Source of the DNA: Eutypa lata
Lineage: Eukaryota > Ascomycota > Sordariomycetes > Xylariales > Diatrypaceae
Length of the DNA stretch: 64,000 bases
Assembly (NCBI GenBank): GCA_022661535.1
Contig: JAKULF010000007.1
Span: forward strand, 186,001-250,000
Reading direction: 5' to 3'
Part shown: positions 37,749 to 49,000 of the stretch, piece after piece
Layout of the letters: every line of letters begins with the position of its first letter
Numbering within the stretch: position 1 is the stretch's first letter
Notes under the pieces: model-generated
Database searches by the model: none
What the model was told of the DNA's origin: nothing
What the model saw: only the letters and a program-made list of their open reading frames with translations
Position numbers and translations under genes: made by a program

Positions 37749-40510
37749 TTAGAACTGTTGGATGTGCTGTCGTTCGTTGCCGTCGTTGCTATCTATCGGT
37801 CTTGAGTATGACCGGACGGGTCGTGATATTGGCTGTGATCTTGATTGTGGCTCCGATTCTGGCATTCGTCGTGGCTCTGAAATCTGGACCTTGCGTGCCT
37901 ATGCTTGTAAGTTAGTAAACTGACCGACCCATTGCCTAAATATCGAACTGTCTTTGTTTGGTCTCTTGTTGGGTCAGGGTGTATGTAGTGTAGGGTAAGT
38001 GTAAAGTGTGACGAAGACGACGTAATTATTCTTTTCTCACTTACCTTGCCAACATCATCGTCATCGTCATCGTGTTTCTTAGGGTTCAAACAGCGACACA
38101 GCTTTTGATACCACCACGTTCTTGCGCCGAGGTTATACAACGTACATATAAAATACAGGACGAACAGAGCGATATGAAAGTAGAAAACGACCGCGAAGAT
38201 ACTCCTGGCAATCTTCTCTTCCGACTTAGTCCAGCCGCCCGTGCCATCACCACTATTATCACCCTTTTTACCGCCAGCATCATCCTCATCACGAAGGCGA
38301 TTCTCCTCAAAGAACGCAGAATACGTATCGACATCCGGCCTCCCCACCACCAAGGCCGTGAGGACGATCCCGCCCAGCCAGAGCGCGCAAGCGGCGCCAT
38401 CGACGAGCACGAACCAGCGGCCCCACTTCCGGCGCCAGGTCCCGTGGCCCCGCCCCGCGTGCACGACCTGGAACGCGACCCAGGCCCCCGCGGCCCAGCC
38501 CGCGCTGGCGTACCCCAGCACCCACACGGCCGTGAGCGCGCCCGGCCACGCGCGGTGCGGGAACGCGATCCGCGCCGCCGCCAGGAGCCACGTCACCCCG
38601 AAGCTCAGGGTCGCCTGCGGAACCCGCACCAGCGCGTGCGCGGCCCACCCCCACGCCGAGCCCGGGTGCCCGGCTAGGATCGCCCGGATGAACTCCCTCG
38701 AGCTGGTGATGGGACCCGGGGGTGGTGGAGGTGACTGCTGTTGCCCCCGAACCCAGTGGTCGATGCGCTGCGCGCTCTCCACGTCCGCCATCGTCGTGTT
38801 GGCTGCTGTTGTTGGTGGTGGGACGTCGTGCGGCTCGTTGTGGGCCGTCTGTTGCGTGGATGCCTTGACTCTGCTAATAATGTCTACTGTGCGACTTTGT
38901 AAATCTGTTGTCAGAGAATTATACGGTTGTTCTTGCGACTGTTGACTGTTTTTTGGTTCTCCGTTATATAGGGCTCCTTCCGTAGGACTTTCTGGTAGCT
39001 CTGGTATGTTACTCGATATCACCGTGGATAGACTACCCTCTTTCCGTCTTGCTTCGCGTCTACTTGGCTTTCTTTCTTGATATCTGTTTCCTTGGTGTCC
39101 CCCTTTCTCCTTTCCTTCCTCCGGTGAGCTTGCTTTATGTGAGCCTGACCTTGGGAATAGGTGGCGTTTACTCGATATTATTTCCTGTACTTCCTGGGCG
39201 TTAAAATACCCAGATTGTGTAAGGGCAGGATGGCCGATATTATGTTCTTCAATAAATACTAGGGAGTTTGGATAGCCTGAAGTTTCAGCAATTTGGATTT
39301 TATCTGGTAGCTGATGAGTCGGAGCTGGAGTGGTGGCGGGCATCTGATATAGTGTCTTTGTCGGTCCTGTCTCTGCAGCTCGGTGATCAACAGGATTGCG
39401 GGATCTCTCATATGACGGGATATTCCCGGGTTCGATATTGCTAGTCCTCGAGGACTCAAAACGTGCTTGGCTCTCTGACGGAAGGTGTCCTGTTATGGGG
39501 GAAAACGAAGTATTTACATCAAGCTTTGGGTTTGGGGAGGTAGGCTTATCAGATATACCAACTTCTGCTTGGTGACTGACAGGGAGAAATAGACCAGATT
39601 CCCGCTTCGCCTGCTGGGGCTCCTTTGAAGCGGCTTCTGGTGGTTGGCTGTTCCAGAATATGTTACCAAATACCTTCAATGGCATCAGATGTCTCGTTCT
39701 TATTGAGTTTGTAAAGAGTAGTATCTGCACGAATGAACTGACAAGAGACTCTCCGATCCCCAAAGCTGACCCGGTAATATATTTTAACGACTTGCAATCT
39801 ACCCACGGGCCCCGTGGAATATTGTAACTTAGCGGGCTCGATTGAAAGCGCCCTGAGCTTTCAATGGTATCGTTGTTAGTAAGTTGAACTGTAAAGTCTC
39901 GTTGCGATGAATAAAGGTCCACCCCTGTTTGTGCGCTTCTAGTGAGCGGAGTTTCTGTGTCGATACTCTGGGTTCTCTTAGACGAAGCGATATATGCTGG
40001 TGTCCCTGGTATGCTGCTCAGTGACGGTATCTCAAAATTGTCTTCTTCCGGCCCCGTAGAGTTTTTGTCAAGACAGTCGTTATGCTCTTCAGGATATTGG
40101 CCTGGGATCCGCAGTCGCCGTAATGACGCCCAATGCCTGAGTTGCGGCTGTCTTGGTGTTGTATTGTTAATCACAGTTCGTTCGTATAGACGATGTGACA
40201 AACGTGTCGGTGAGTTTCCGTATAGACTATAGTGACGAATGTGTTCTGATAGAACTGAGTGACGTCTGGATGGGGTTCCAGACGGATGTTCGCAACGTTG
40301 AGCCTGCTCTGTAGTTCCCTTTCGGGTCTCTGCTGTTGCGCGTATCTCTTCCCGGGCTTTGAAAAGTTCATACAATGTGGGAATAGAGTTGTCAGACGCT
40401 GTAAGTTCAAAAGGGGACTCGGAGTGCTGCTCGTCTGAATGGTACTCTGAGCTATGACTTTGCCGTAGTGCTAGTGGTTTATTATTCTCCTGTGATGTAT
40501 TTCTCGGCAT
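37749..40510 (-). CDS. Unidentified membrane protein: long disordered N-terminus, four C-terminal TM spans
   Basis: A first exon of 822 codons (40510-38045) is followed by a GTAAGT donor and, most likely, the acceptor CATAG at 37899 with a last exon 37898-37749, giving 871 residues. The ATG at 40510 starts MPRNTSQENNKPLALRQSHS; the codon before it is GTG. Residues 1 to about 600 are polar, rich in Ser, Gln, Pro and Thr, with no fold I recognise. Four hydrophobic spans follow at about 630-650, 655-680, 695-720 and 760-788, with an acidic Gly-rich loop (DEDDAGGKKGDNSGDGTGG) before the last one and a poly-Asp stretch after it. The four-span layout recalls MARVEL-like fungal proteins, but this is only topology. 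I do not recognise the family. The membrane part is much richer in GC than the N-terminal part. Two acceptors 5 nt apart could give different C-termini (see findings). Confidence 0.75.
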
Positions 40511-43500
40511 CACATGTTCACGTTAAAGGGGCGGAGTGGGCGGCACCCTCTGGTCCTGACAATATTACTCAATGGGAGTTGAAAGTAAGTACAATATCAT
40601 CAGTGGAGTGTTTTTAGATAAGGTGGCGACTCGAGAAGAGGTTCATCTGTTCAAATACTTGTCGTGAAAGATTTCGCATATGATCATTTCATTGTCTATT
40701 ATACCAACATACTTCGAAACTACCAACATTATTTCTTTTCAAGACCCATTATGACTAACATCGTAGGACCAGCTTGCCAGCCGTGTTTGCTTCTGGCACG
40801 AGATTGACATGTTTTGCTTTGTTCCAAGGTCCCATCCTTCTGGAACTGATTCATCTGGGCGAACGAACTAACATAGTTGTCACATACCTCAGTGTAGGAG
40901 TGAGCTATACTAGGAGTCATTAGCATATTACCCCTGAGATCGTTGGTCTGATATAACTTGTAGACCTCCCGAGCTGTCGAGTCTTCTTTGTTTCCATGTC
41001 ATCTCCCTTGTTCCATTAATGAGTCAATCCTGAAGTGCCAGGTGATAATGATGTACGACAAGCTCTTTGTTTTCTCGAGTTACACCGACTCATTCCACCG
41101 CACAGTCCTACTTGCACAGACTCTAATCAATTGGCAAGAATTCCAATAGTAGAACAAAGGGGGATGAAATACTTTGAAGTAGGAGCCGGGAATCACTGCC
41201 CATCGACAATGTGTCGTCGATTGAGAGAAGGTTTTCTATCATCAAGAATGATCCTTCGTCGATACCACTCCTTTCGCTCCTATTTTGAGATGCGGCTTTT
41301 CCTCGACGCCGACTACCATCAATTGGTAGTAAATCATTGTCAAACAATGTTTTATCATAAGCAATCTCCTATGAAATCTTGTACGACGAAACGCGAAACC
41401 AGGGATCAATCATCCGCAGGCGGTGCTTCCAGCGAGCTCGAAAGGGACCTCGGTTGGCTGGAATAGACCTTCCATATATGAACCTACTGTCAGATGAACA
41501 ACGCATACGGGTCCGAGGAAAGATCGGACTCCCTATTTCGGCCGCGACGCCGGATAAGCCAGTCGGTCGGCCACGAGACGTACATTTTCCTACTCGTATC
41601 CTAGGCGGTGGTCGTTGGCGGGGCATATACGAAGCCAGAAGGTCGCGCGTCGCGTGTGTGTTGCAATGCTTCCGCCCCCAGGCGGAGAATAGCCAAGACC
41701 GAAGACCATAGGCTGGTTTACGATGGCTTCCGCCGAAACATGACGTGTCAACGGCCGGACAGTTGACATGATATCAGTAACTAGGTCTTCCATCCGCGAC
41801 CTGCTTCTTACCGTTAAAACCGGGAGGATGACCTAATACTAGGACAGGAGCGCAGGATGCGACGGCTGCTAGATCCTGGGGTGCGGAATGTTGGCTTGCA
41901 GTACCGAGGTAGGCGTAAATCGTGGTCCTATTAACGACGCACGTTATAGAAAAAGGTTCCGTGCATAGCAAAGGTCGCTCTTGGTGCTGGTTTTCATTGG
42001 CCAACTCTCGAGCGGGCTGGCGATCGAGCTGAAGTTCTGAGGTGGTTGACATAGTGCGAGCTATAGCTGCGTTGGTGGGCTGGTTGTCTTCCGAGTAATT
42101 GGGTAGATGATGACATTGACAGTGGCCGGCACTAAGAGAGGCAGTCGGCTATAGAGACTGACAGGATTCGCAAAGTCATAATACCTTGATCAAGGAGATG
42201 ATCATAGAACTTAGATATTCCTAATGCCATGGGCGTGTCATGGGTTGTCTTCGTCACGTAATAGCTAGCCGTAGAGGATCCCGATGACGAAGAGGCCCGT
42301 TGGAAGTCACATATGATCATCTTGAGGAATAGGCGGTAGATTAGAAGACCAGCTGGGTCCTAGCTAGAGGTAGAAGATATGCCTTGCCTTGCCTTTGGCA
42401 ATTACGACGCTTTCTCAAGTCAGACTGACATCAGATGCGATCAAATCATTTGACTGAATGATTTATTTACAGAGATGTTGTTGTTTTGTGATAGGTGGTT
42501 TCGGGAAACACACGAGGTTGCTTATACATACATGTTAACATGGCCATGAATGTGTGTCGATACACCAACGAATGAACGGTTCCGAGAAGGATTAGTGGCC
42601 GGCAAGAATGCGCGACATCCTGTTGTACTACATGCACGTCTGCCGAAACGCTGTCATCGAGACTAGCCGACGTTACGATACTCACATAGGGCATGCCTGC
42701 CGAGGTTGCATCACAGACTCAACATGCCTCATAAAACTAGACGGGACCGAATTTCTGCTGACAGGTGTCTGTCTCACTTAGTTCAAAAACTGGCTTCTCC
42801 CAACAGATAGGCACCGAGAAGGGGAATCATGGCTTTCAACAGGAGCCAAGCACTTGCTTGGGGACTTTTGACCCTCTAACGGAAAATACATGGGCTCTTC
42901 TTCCTTGTAGGATCAGTTCTTTTCATCTAGGATGCTTCGTGGGAATCTCTAGGGAACTTCGGGATTGACAGCTGATATCTGATGATCTTGCACCTTGACC
43001 GAAGATGAGATGTGTGAAATCGACTGTGTGGCAGTATGACTAACTGTCACGAAGAGGTTCACCTCTACCTAACTAGGATGCAACTAAAATAAGATCCCAG
43101 CAGCAACTCCACTGTAGCAATCTTGCATGAGGTTAGGCAAAACTCATGTGTTGTTATGTCGTGCCGTGTCGTGTCGTGCTATAAGTTGAGGGGTAAGTTG
43201 ACATGTTGATGGAAACATTTAACTAGAGTCGGTTGGGCGTCAACGAGTGTACTATGTAAATGAAAGAAGAAGAAAAATAGACCTAAAATCTGACGGAACG
43301 TAGCGTAACCGACAGTCACGGGGCCACTAAGAGCACCGACGGATAGGCGCTGTAGGGCTGAAGAAACGTGCTAAACAAGACTGTACGCAGTAAGCTCCAG
43401 GATAATCAACAGCGACTGGGATTGTGTGGATAACTAGAGTCTAGACATAAGGTAGCTGGGTGGGGTAGTAACTAGAGTCAATGTAAGTAAGAATTTCATG

Positions 43501-44533
43501 TTGTACGTTGACATTGCATGCATACCCATACCTCATAGTCTACATACTTCGTCCATAGCTGCATGTGCATATGTATAGACATCCTGTAACCTGCATACAT
43601 AGAGACAACGTGGATGTCTAAGTACATACATATATAGGGCATCTACATAGTATAACATTGGCAGTCTGGGTACCAATCTAAAGTGATGACTACTGAACTT
43701 GCAGCTGCAGGCCCCGCGGAAACAGACGCGAATTTAAGAGGAGCAGAGGAGGTTGGGGAGTACACAATAAGCGCCATGCCTGCCTCGTGTAAGTAATCAA
43801 CTTCATCGGATCTGATTTGCCAGTGTCACGGCTTCAGTAGCCAGCCAGCCTTAACTGATATATCGACGGCCACTTACATACACACATGAACGAAAAGCAA
43901 ATGCCGGGATGCATAAAGTCCCTTGTAGAAAGCCAATACCAATCAACTACGTATTGGTTAGTGTAGGCCAGACGGGATAACAAGAAACGAATGAATCATC
44001 AAGCTGACAAAGACCAACCGTGCTTACTTCTTTGCTTTACTTTCCCTACATAGTCGGAGCCATTGGTTGAGGGATGCTCGGGAGTTGTCGCTGGAGGTTC
44101 GGGAGGATCGGGTTTCTACGTAGTAGGTACCCATAGTAAATAGCAGGGTATCTCTATCATCCGATTGCCGAACACGTCGTGGTCATGAACGATCTAGTCA
44201 CATATGTATAGGGCCGACCTTAAGGCTGACGAAGGAGCATTACATAGATCCTTGGAATATCACTCTTTATATTAATAACATCTAAAGTTAGTATTAAAAA
44301 AAATAAGAACGGCTATCGAAGCGGTGTGAAGGCGATAGGCGGAGATGAAAGTAAGTCAGAAGGATCGAGTGGTTACATATGTACATACTATTAAGCCCCC
44401 GCCGGATCGACTACTGTACTGCGTTAAAGGCGCTATAAAAGACACAGCCTCATCGGTCAGTGGAGAAGAGGCCACGAAAAACTTCCTTGAAATCTAGTAG
44501 CATCTCAATATTCAGCTCTTGTGAACGGGCGTA
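40511..44533. other. Gene-poor region, about 4 kb
   Basis: Several open frames of 60-143 codons occur (for example 41035-41466 on plus and 42052-41774 on minus), but none resembles a family, and I could not join them into a gene with consistent splicing. The GC-richer block 41380-41720 is open on both strands and could be an old coding remnant. GTGCC/GTGTC short repeats occur near 43157-43180. Confidence 0.45.
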
Positions 44534-44539
44534 GGGGTA

Positions 44540-44578
44540 GCCACAGGGTTGACTGTGTCAAAACGTCTTTTTGACTTT
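44540..44578 (+). repeat. Left terminal inverted repeat of the AT island
   Basis: It starts GCCACAGGGTTGACTGTGT and pairs with 45655-45693 read on the other strand, with 7 mismatches in 39. Confidence 0.75.
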
Positions 44579-45654
44579 TTTTTTAATGGGCGCACCCTAC
44601 ATTAATTTTAACGTATGCAATTAAGATAATCGCTAATATGCATTAAACCAAACCTTTAATTATTTATTTACATACACTTAAATTGCCATATACACTAGCC
44701 ACTTACCTATTAGCCACCTACACTAGCCACCTAAGCTATAACCACTTAGCTTTTAAAGGCTTAAATAGCTATTGATTTAGCTTTGACTTAGCTTTAAAGG
44801 CTTTTAACGACTTATTTAACCTTTAAAGTTATTAATAACTTAGCTTTAAATAATAATTATTAACGACTTAAATGGTGATACATTAATTACTTAAAGATTG
44901 CTAAAATGGTAACAAGTTAAATAAAAGCACCTTTATAAGCTTTAATTACTTAAGTTTATAAGTTTATAAGTTTATAAGTTTATATAAATTTATATAAATT
45001 TATAATTATAATATAATTATAATAAAGTTATTAATAATTTAAATAATAATTTTTTTAAAAACTTAATTATTAATAATTTAAATAATAAAATTTTTAATTT
45101 AAATAATAATATATAAATTATTTAAAATTTTTTAAAATAATAATAACTTTAATTATTTAATTTAATTATAAATTAATTAAAGTTTTAAATATAAACGTAA
45201 AATTATTTATATATATATAAATAAAATAATATTATTTATAAATAAAAATATAAATTAATAATATTAATATAATTAATATAATTTATAATATAATAATTAA
45301 ATTTATAATTATAATATTTATAATTATAATATATAATATTAAAACTTTTAAATTTTAATTTTAATTATAACGTAAAAATAATTAAATAAATTAAATATAT
45401 ATATATATAAAATACGTTATTTATATATAAATAACGTATATTTTTATTTTTATTTTTATTTTTATTAATTATTAATAAATTATTTCGTAAATTTTATATA
45501 AAAGCTTAAATAATAATAATTAAAATATAATATAAATAAATAATAATAATTTAAATTAAATAAATATTTTAAATATATATTTTTTTTATATAAATATTAT
45601 ATTTATGTTTAATTAAATAAAGATTTAGCTAAAATTACACCTAGATGAACTTAT

Positions 45655-45693
45655 AATGTAAAAAAGTAGTTATAACACAGTTAACCCTGTGGC
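45655..45693 (-). repeat. Right terminal inverted repeat of the AT island
   Basis: On the minus strand it starts GCCACAGGGTTAACTGTGT, the partner of 44540-44578. Confidence 0.75.
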
Positions 45694-45699
45694 CGACCG

Positions 45700-46042
45700 T
45701 ACGGGCGGTGTGTGAAGATCCTAGGCGGGGTATGCAAAAACCATACGACTAACTACTAGAGTAGAGGCCAGAGCATGGAAGGAACACACGATGCCGAACG
45801 CGGGCATAAGGCTACGACTAAGTATGATTGGATACCAAGTACATGGATCGAGCTATCACAGAACGAGGAGGAGGAGGAGTTCTGGGATTTTTGAATTTTC
45901 CACTTCGTTACCTTGTCATGAAAGAAGAAAAAAAGGGGGGCTCACCAACATCGGAACTCTTCGGCTTTTGAGCGTAATGAGAAATAGTTTCATCTCCAGT
46001 ATTTCCGCGGATGGTCTGGGAACAGAACAAAGCAGAGAACGG

Positions 46043-46075
<33 letters not shown>

Positions 46076-49000
46076 TAATATCGCGTCATACTTAAAATCT
46101 TTTCCCAATGGAGTCGATTGAGATTGTTGGTTCATTGGTTACGAGGCTTCCATTGTTCGCCAATGGAGGTTCTGGATTTCCAGGTCAAGCAGGAAATATT
46201 CTGCACGTGGGTCCAGTGAGGAGGAGCACCGAAAGTATCACCATACCTATGAAAAGCAGGGCCCTCTCGGTCCCGTATCTTTACGTAGATTTTCTGGCTT
46301 ATTATTATTATCACCTGTTTATTTTCATATAATAAGTAATTACCTGGCATGTGGAGGAAGGAAAAAGGAGTACGGATTCGGTAAAAGTGTCGCTATACCT
46401 ACAAGTACGTCAAGCACTAACTATAAGTAACTAGGTAACTATAGGTACCTACCTAGGTAGCCGGGACTTATTAAGCGAAGCCCGGATTGTGTTACCCGGC
46501 TATAATGAGGGGAGCCCTCATTAGTGCGAGTACTTGGTAGAAGTAAGAAGTATTTGTGCCCCTCACCTCAAAAGAAAGCAAGAAATGAAGGTAAAACAAG
46601 CAGCGAATCAAAGTCAATATTTACCGATGTCTACCTTTGAACTTAAAACATCATAAAAAGCAATCGAGCACATGATTAGAGATATTCATTAGGTGCGGTT
46701 GCACGTCTGAGGTTGCACGAACCAGACATGAGAGGAACGCCTCCCGTGTGATAATCTTGCATAGCCGTTATCCGATTCATGCTTCAATAAGTACTTGTCT
46801 TGATCTCGTCTCACACTATTAATTATCTCATCCTTCAGAATCATCAAGTTGATAGATTCGTCATTCCTGTTCTATTCTTTGTGCGCCTAGGTATTCTATA
46901 TAACTAGATCTTACTAAAATGCTTGAATAGTTGTGTAGCTTAGTATAAGATGAAGTACTCGGTATATGCTGAAACCATCCTCAAAATATCTCGTAATACA
47001 TACATACCTACACGTATGTACAATACTTAGTAACCATTAGACGCGTACTATGTGGATTATGAGGCTCTAAGTCTCGGTGCAGGGGTTTATTGCCCAGATA
47101 ACTGGATGAGAAACACCAACACTAGAGCTGGATACTACATACGTAACCAGCCAACTTATCTATACTACCCTGCACATTTGGCCACACAGTGATTAACAAC
47201 ACACAAAGCAGAAATTTCCTGTATAGCGCGTGACCACAGTCTATAAGTGCACAGAAGGCCTTTACTCCAACTTGGAGCTTCGATGTAATGCATAATAATA
47301 TATAAGTTAGTGAAATCGATGTCCCGCTAAGGCCCGTTAACTCCACCTGTCAGCTCGGACTTGTCAAGGTCCAGAAGGTGTGGCGTCAGTGAGGCTCACC
47401 TCAAGTCAGCTGAAAGGATCTCTTTTCGCGATTTTATCATATCATTGCTACAGTACCACTAGAAACGGATGACACGATTCAATTCATTTCAAGTGAGACT
47501 GCTACGTAATGGGAAACATGGGCTTCTAGTTCTCATGTTGATTAGTTACCTATCTACAATTATCTATCTACGCATCTATTAGAAACGCCGTCGCAGTGTG
47601 TTTTTCCTGTCAGCCAGCCAAGGAACTTGTTAACTAATAACTCCATTTTCGATTGTCTCTTGGCAGTTGCCGCCGGTTAGTCCCGGTAGATCTACAAGTT
47701 ATAGACTTCATGTACCTCTCATCATCGTGATCCATAAGCATAGAAGTCATAATAAGTACAAGGTGGTTGGCTACCATAGGTAGTTAGATGCAACGCTTCT
47801 CCTTGTTGGTCGTCAACACTGACATGGATCTACCGAGTAAGAAATCAGGCTATCCGAGGTGTATGGAATGAATTACGGCATCTACAATTCCTACATAATT
47901 CCAGGTGTGTCTGGAACGTAACTAAAATGATATCTGCCAACACCGCATCTGACAGTCACTTATCTGTCTATCTCCCCGCTCGTGTGCTACACCATACTAC
48001 CCAACGCTAGACTATTTCAGCAACTCACCCCTCAGCCCCCATGTTTCCTCAGCTCACTTTTGGCGGTCCGAAAAATGTTACTATGTAGTTGGTGTGGCAC
48101 TCATGCACTCATGCACTCATGCAGGGTCAAGGGCCCTTGGAGATCTCTACCTAGATCTTACACCTATTGTACGTATGTACGTATACGTATGTACATGTCA
48201 ATCCTCCGCGCTTCCGTATTGTTAGGTTGATCACGGGATCTCAGATCAGACGTGGTTTGTGGAACGCGACCAGGTAAGGTTCAGCCTCGGAATTCGAGGG
48301 AGAGAGTGAATGAGATATAATATCTGTTTTGGTTATAATCTCATTGGAAGACATTCATCCTATCAAAAAATAGGATATGACATTCCAGAATACGGTACCC
48401 GAAACTAGTCTAGGCATATCCATTTGCAGAAGCTCCACATTCGTGCATCAACACCCTTATACTCCATAACTAAGGGCCTGGGGCCTACCTAAAACGCATG
48501 CTATTCGTAGGCTTTCAAAGCTTCCTGGGCTGAAAAGTGACAGGGATCATGACCAAAAGAGAGAGCGACAGCGACAACGAGAGAGAGAGAGAGAGTCGTC
48601 GTACCTCCAACAACTTTTCAGCTTTTCAACTTTCTCGTTTTGCTTCCCCATTCGCCATCACTACGTACACCACTACCGTCACTATGGATGTAAGTGTATG
48701 CAGTAGGGCTTCAGGGTTTCCCCCCCCTAGTTACCTTGCTTTGTATATACCCCCACTATGCCATACCATGTCATGCCAGGCTTTTCGACCGACATCGCCG
48801 GGCTGGTTTCCCAACCTGCCAACTTGGCGACTGCGCTTACAACTGAACTTTGTTCGTTCGTTACATTCGACGATAATAACTAGGTAGGTGGTTAGCGCTA
48901 TGATGAACGTATATTAGGTATATGTACTTATTTGCCGCCTATGGCGTATGCACGCCATATCCCTACTATGTACGAAGTACTTACATATAGTATCGAGACC

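Larger units (their letters stand above)
44534..45699. mobile_element. Probable TIR DNA transposon or MITE relic with an extreme AT interior
   Basis: Imperfect inverted repeats flank the region: 44540-44578 matches the reverse complement of 45655-45693 at 32 of 39 positions, sharing GCCACAGGGTT, ACTGTGT and CTTTTT blocks. If the ends are moved out by six bases they abut TA dinucleotides on both sides (44532-44533 and 45700-45701), as expected of Tc1/mariner-like insertion, though the outer six bases match poorly. The interior holds no coding frame. From 44941 to 45600 I count about 22 G/C in 660 bases and no CA or TG dinucleotide. Such loss fits repeat-induced point mutation taken to saturation, with later slippage growth of AT repeats. 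The left 350 bases are less depleted and keep degenerate copies of a CTAGCCACTTA-like unit. A transposase cannot be recovered, so the superfamily is uncertain. Confidence 0.6.

Noticed and set aside
38072..38945. Long open frames on plus opposite the membrane protein (201 and 234 codons)
   Set aside because: They are shadows caused by the high third-position GC of the minus-strand gene; composition is Arg/Pro/Ala low-complexity.
41035..41466. 143-codon open frame on plus and overlapping frames on minus (41369-42052)
   Set aside because: No family likeness, no consistent splice partners, and both strands are open in the GC-rich part. It could be an old remnant but cannot be supported as a gene.
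44580..45650. AT island as a mitochondrial DNA insertion or a centromere
   Set aside because: The inverted repeats at its ends favour a transposable element. No mitochondrial coding motif is visible, and 1.2 kb is very small for a fungal centromere. Alignment would settle it.
48537..48887. 116-codon open frame on plus
   Set aside because: Begins in a GAGA repeat and has no family likeness.
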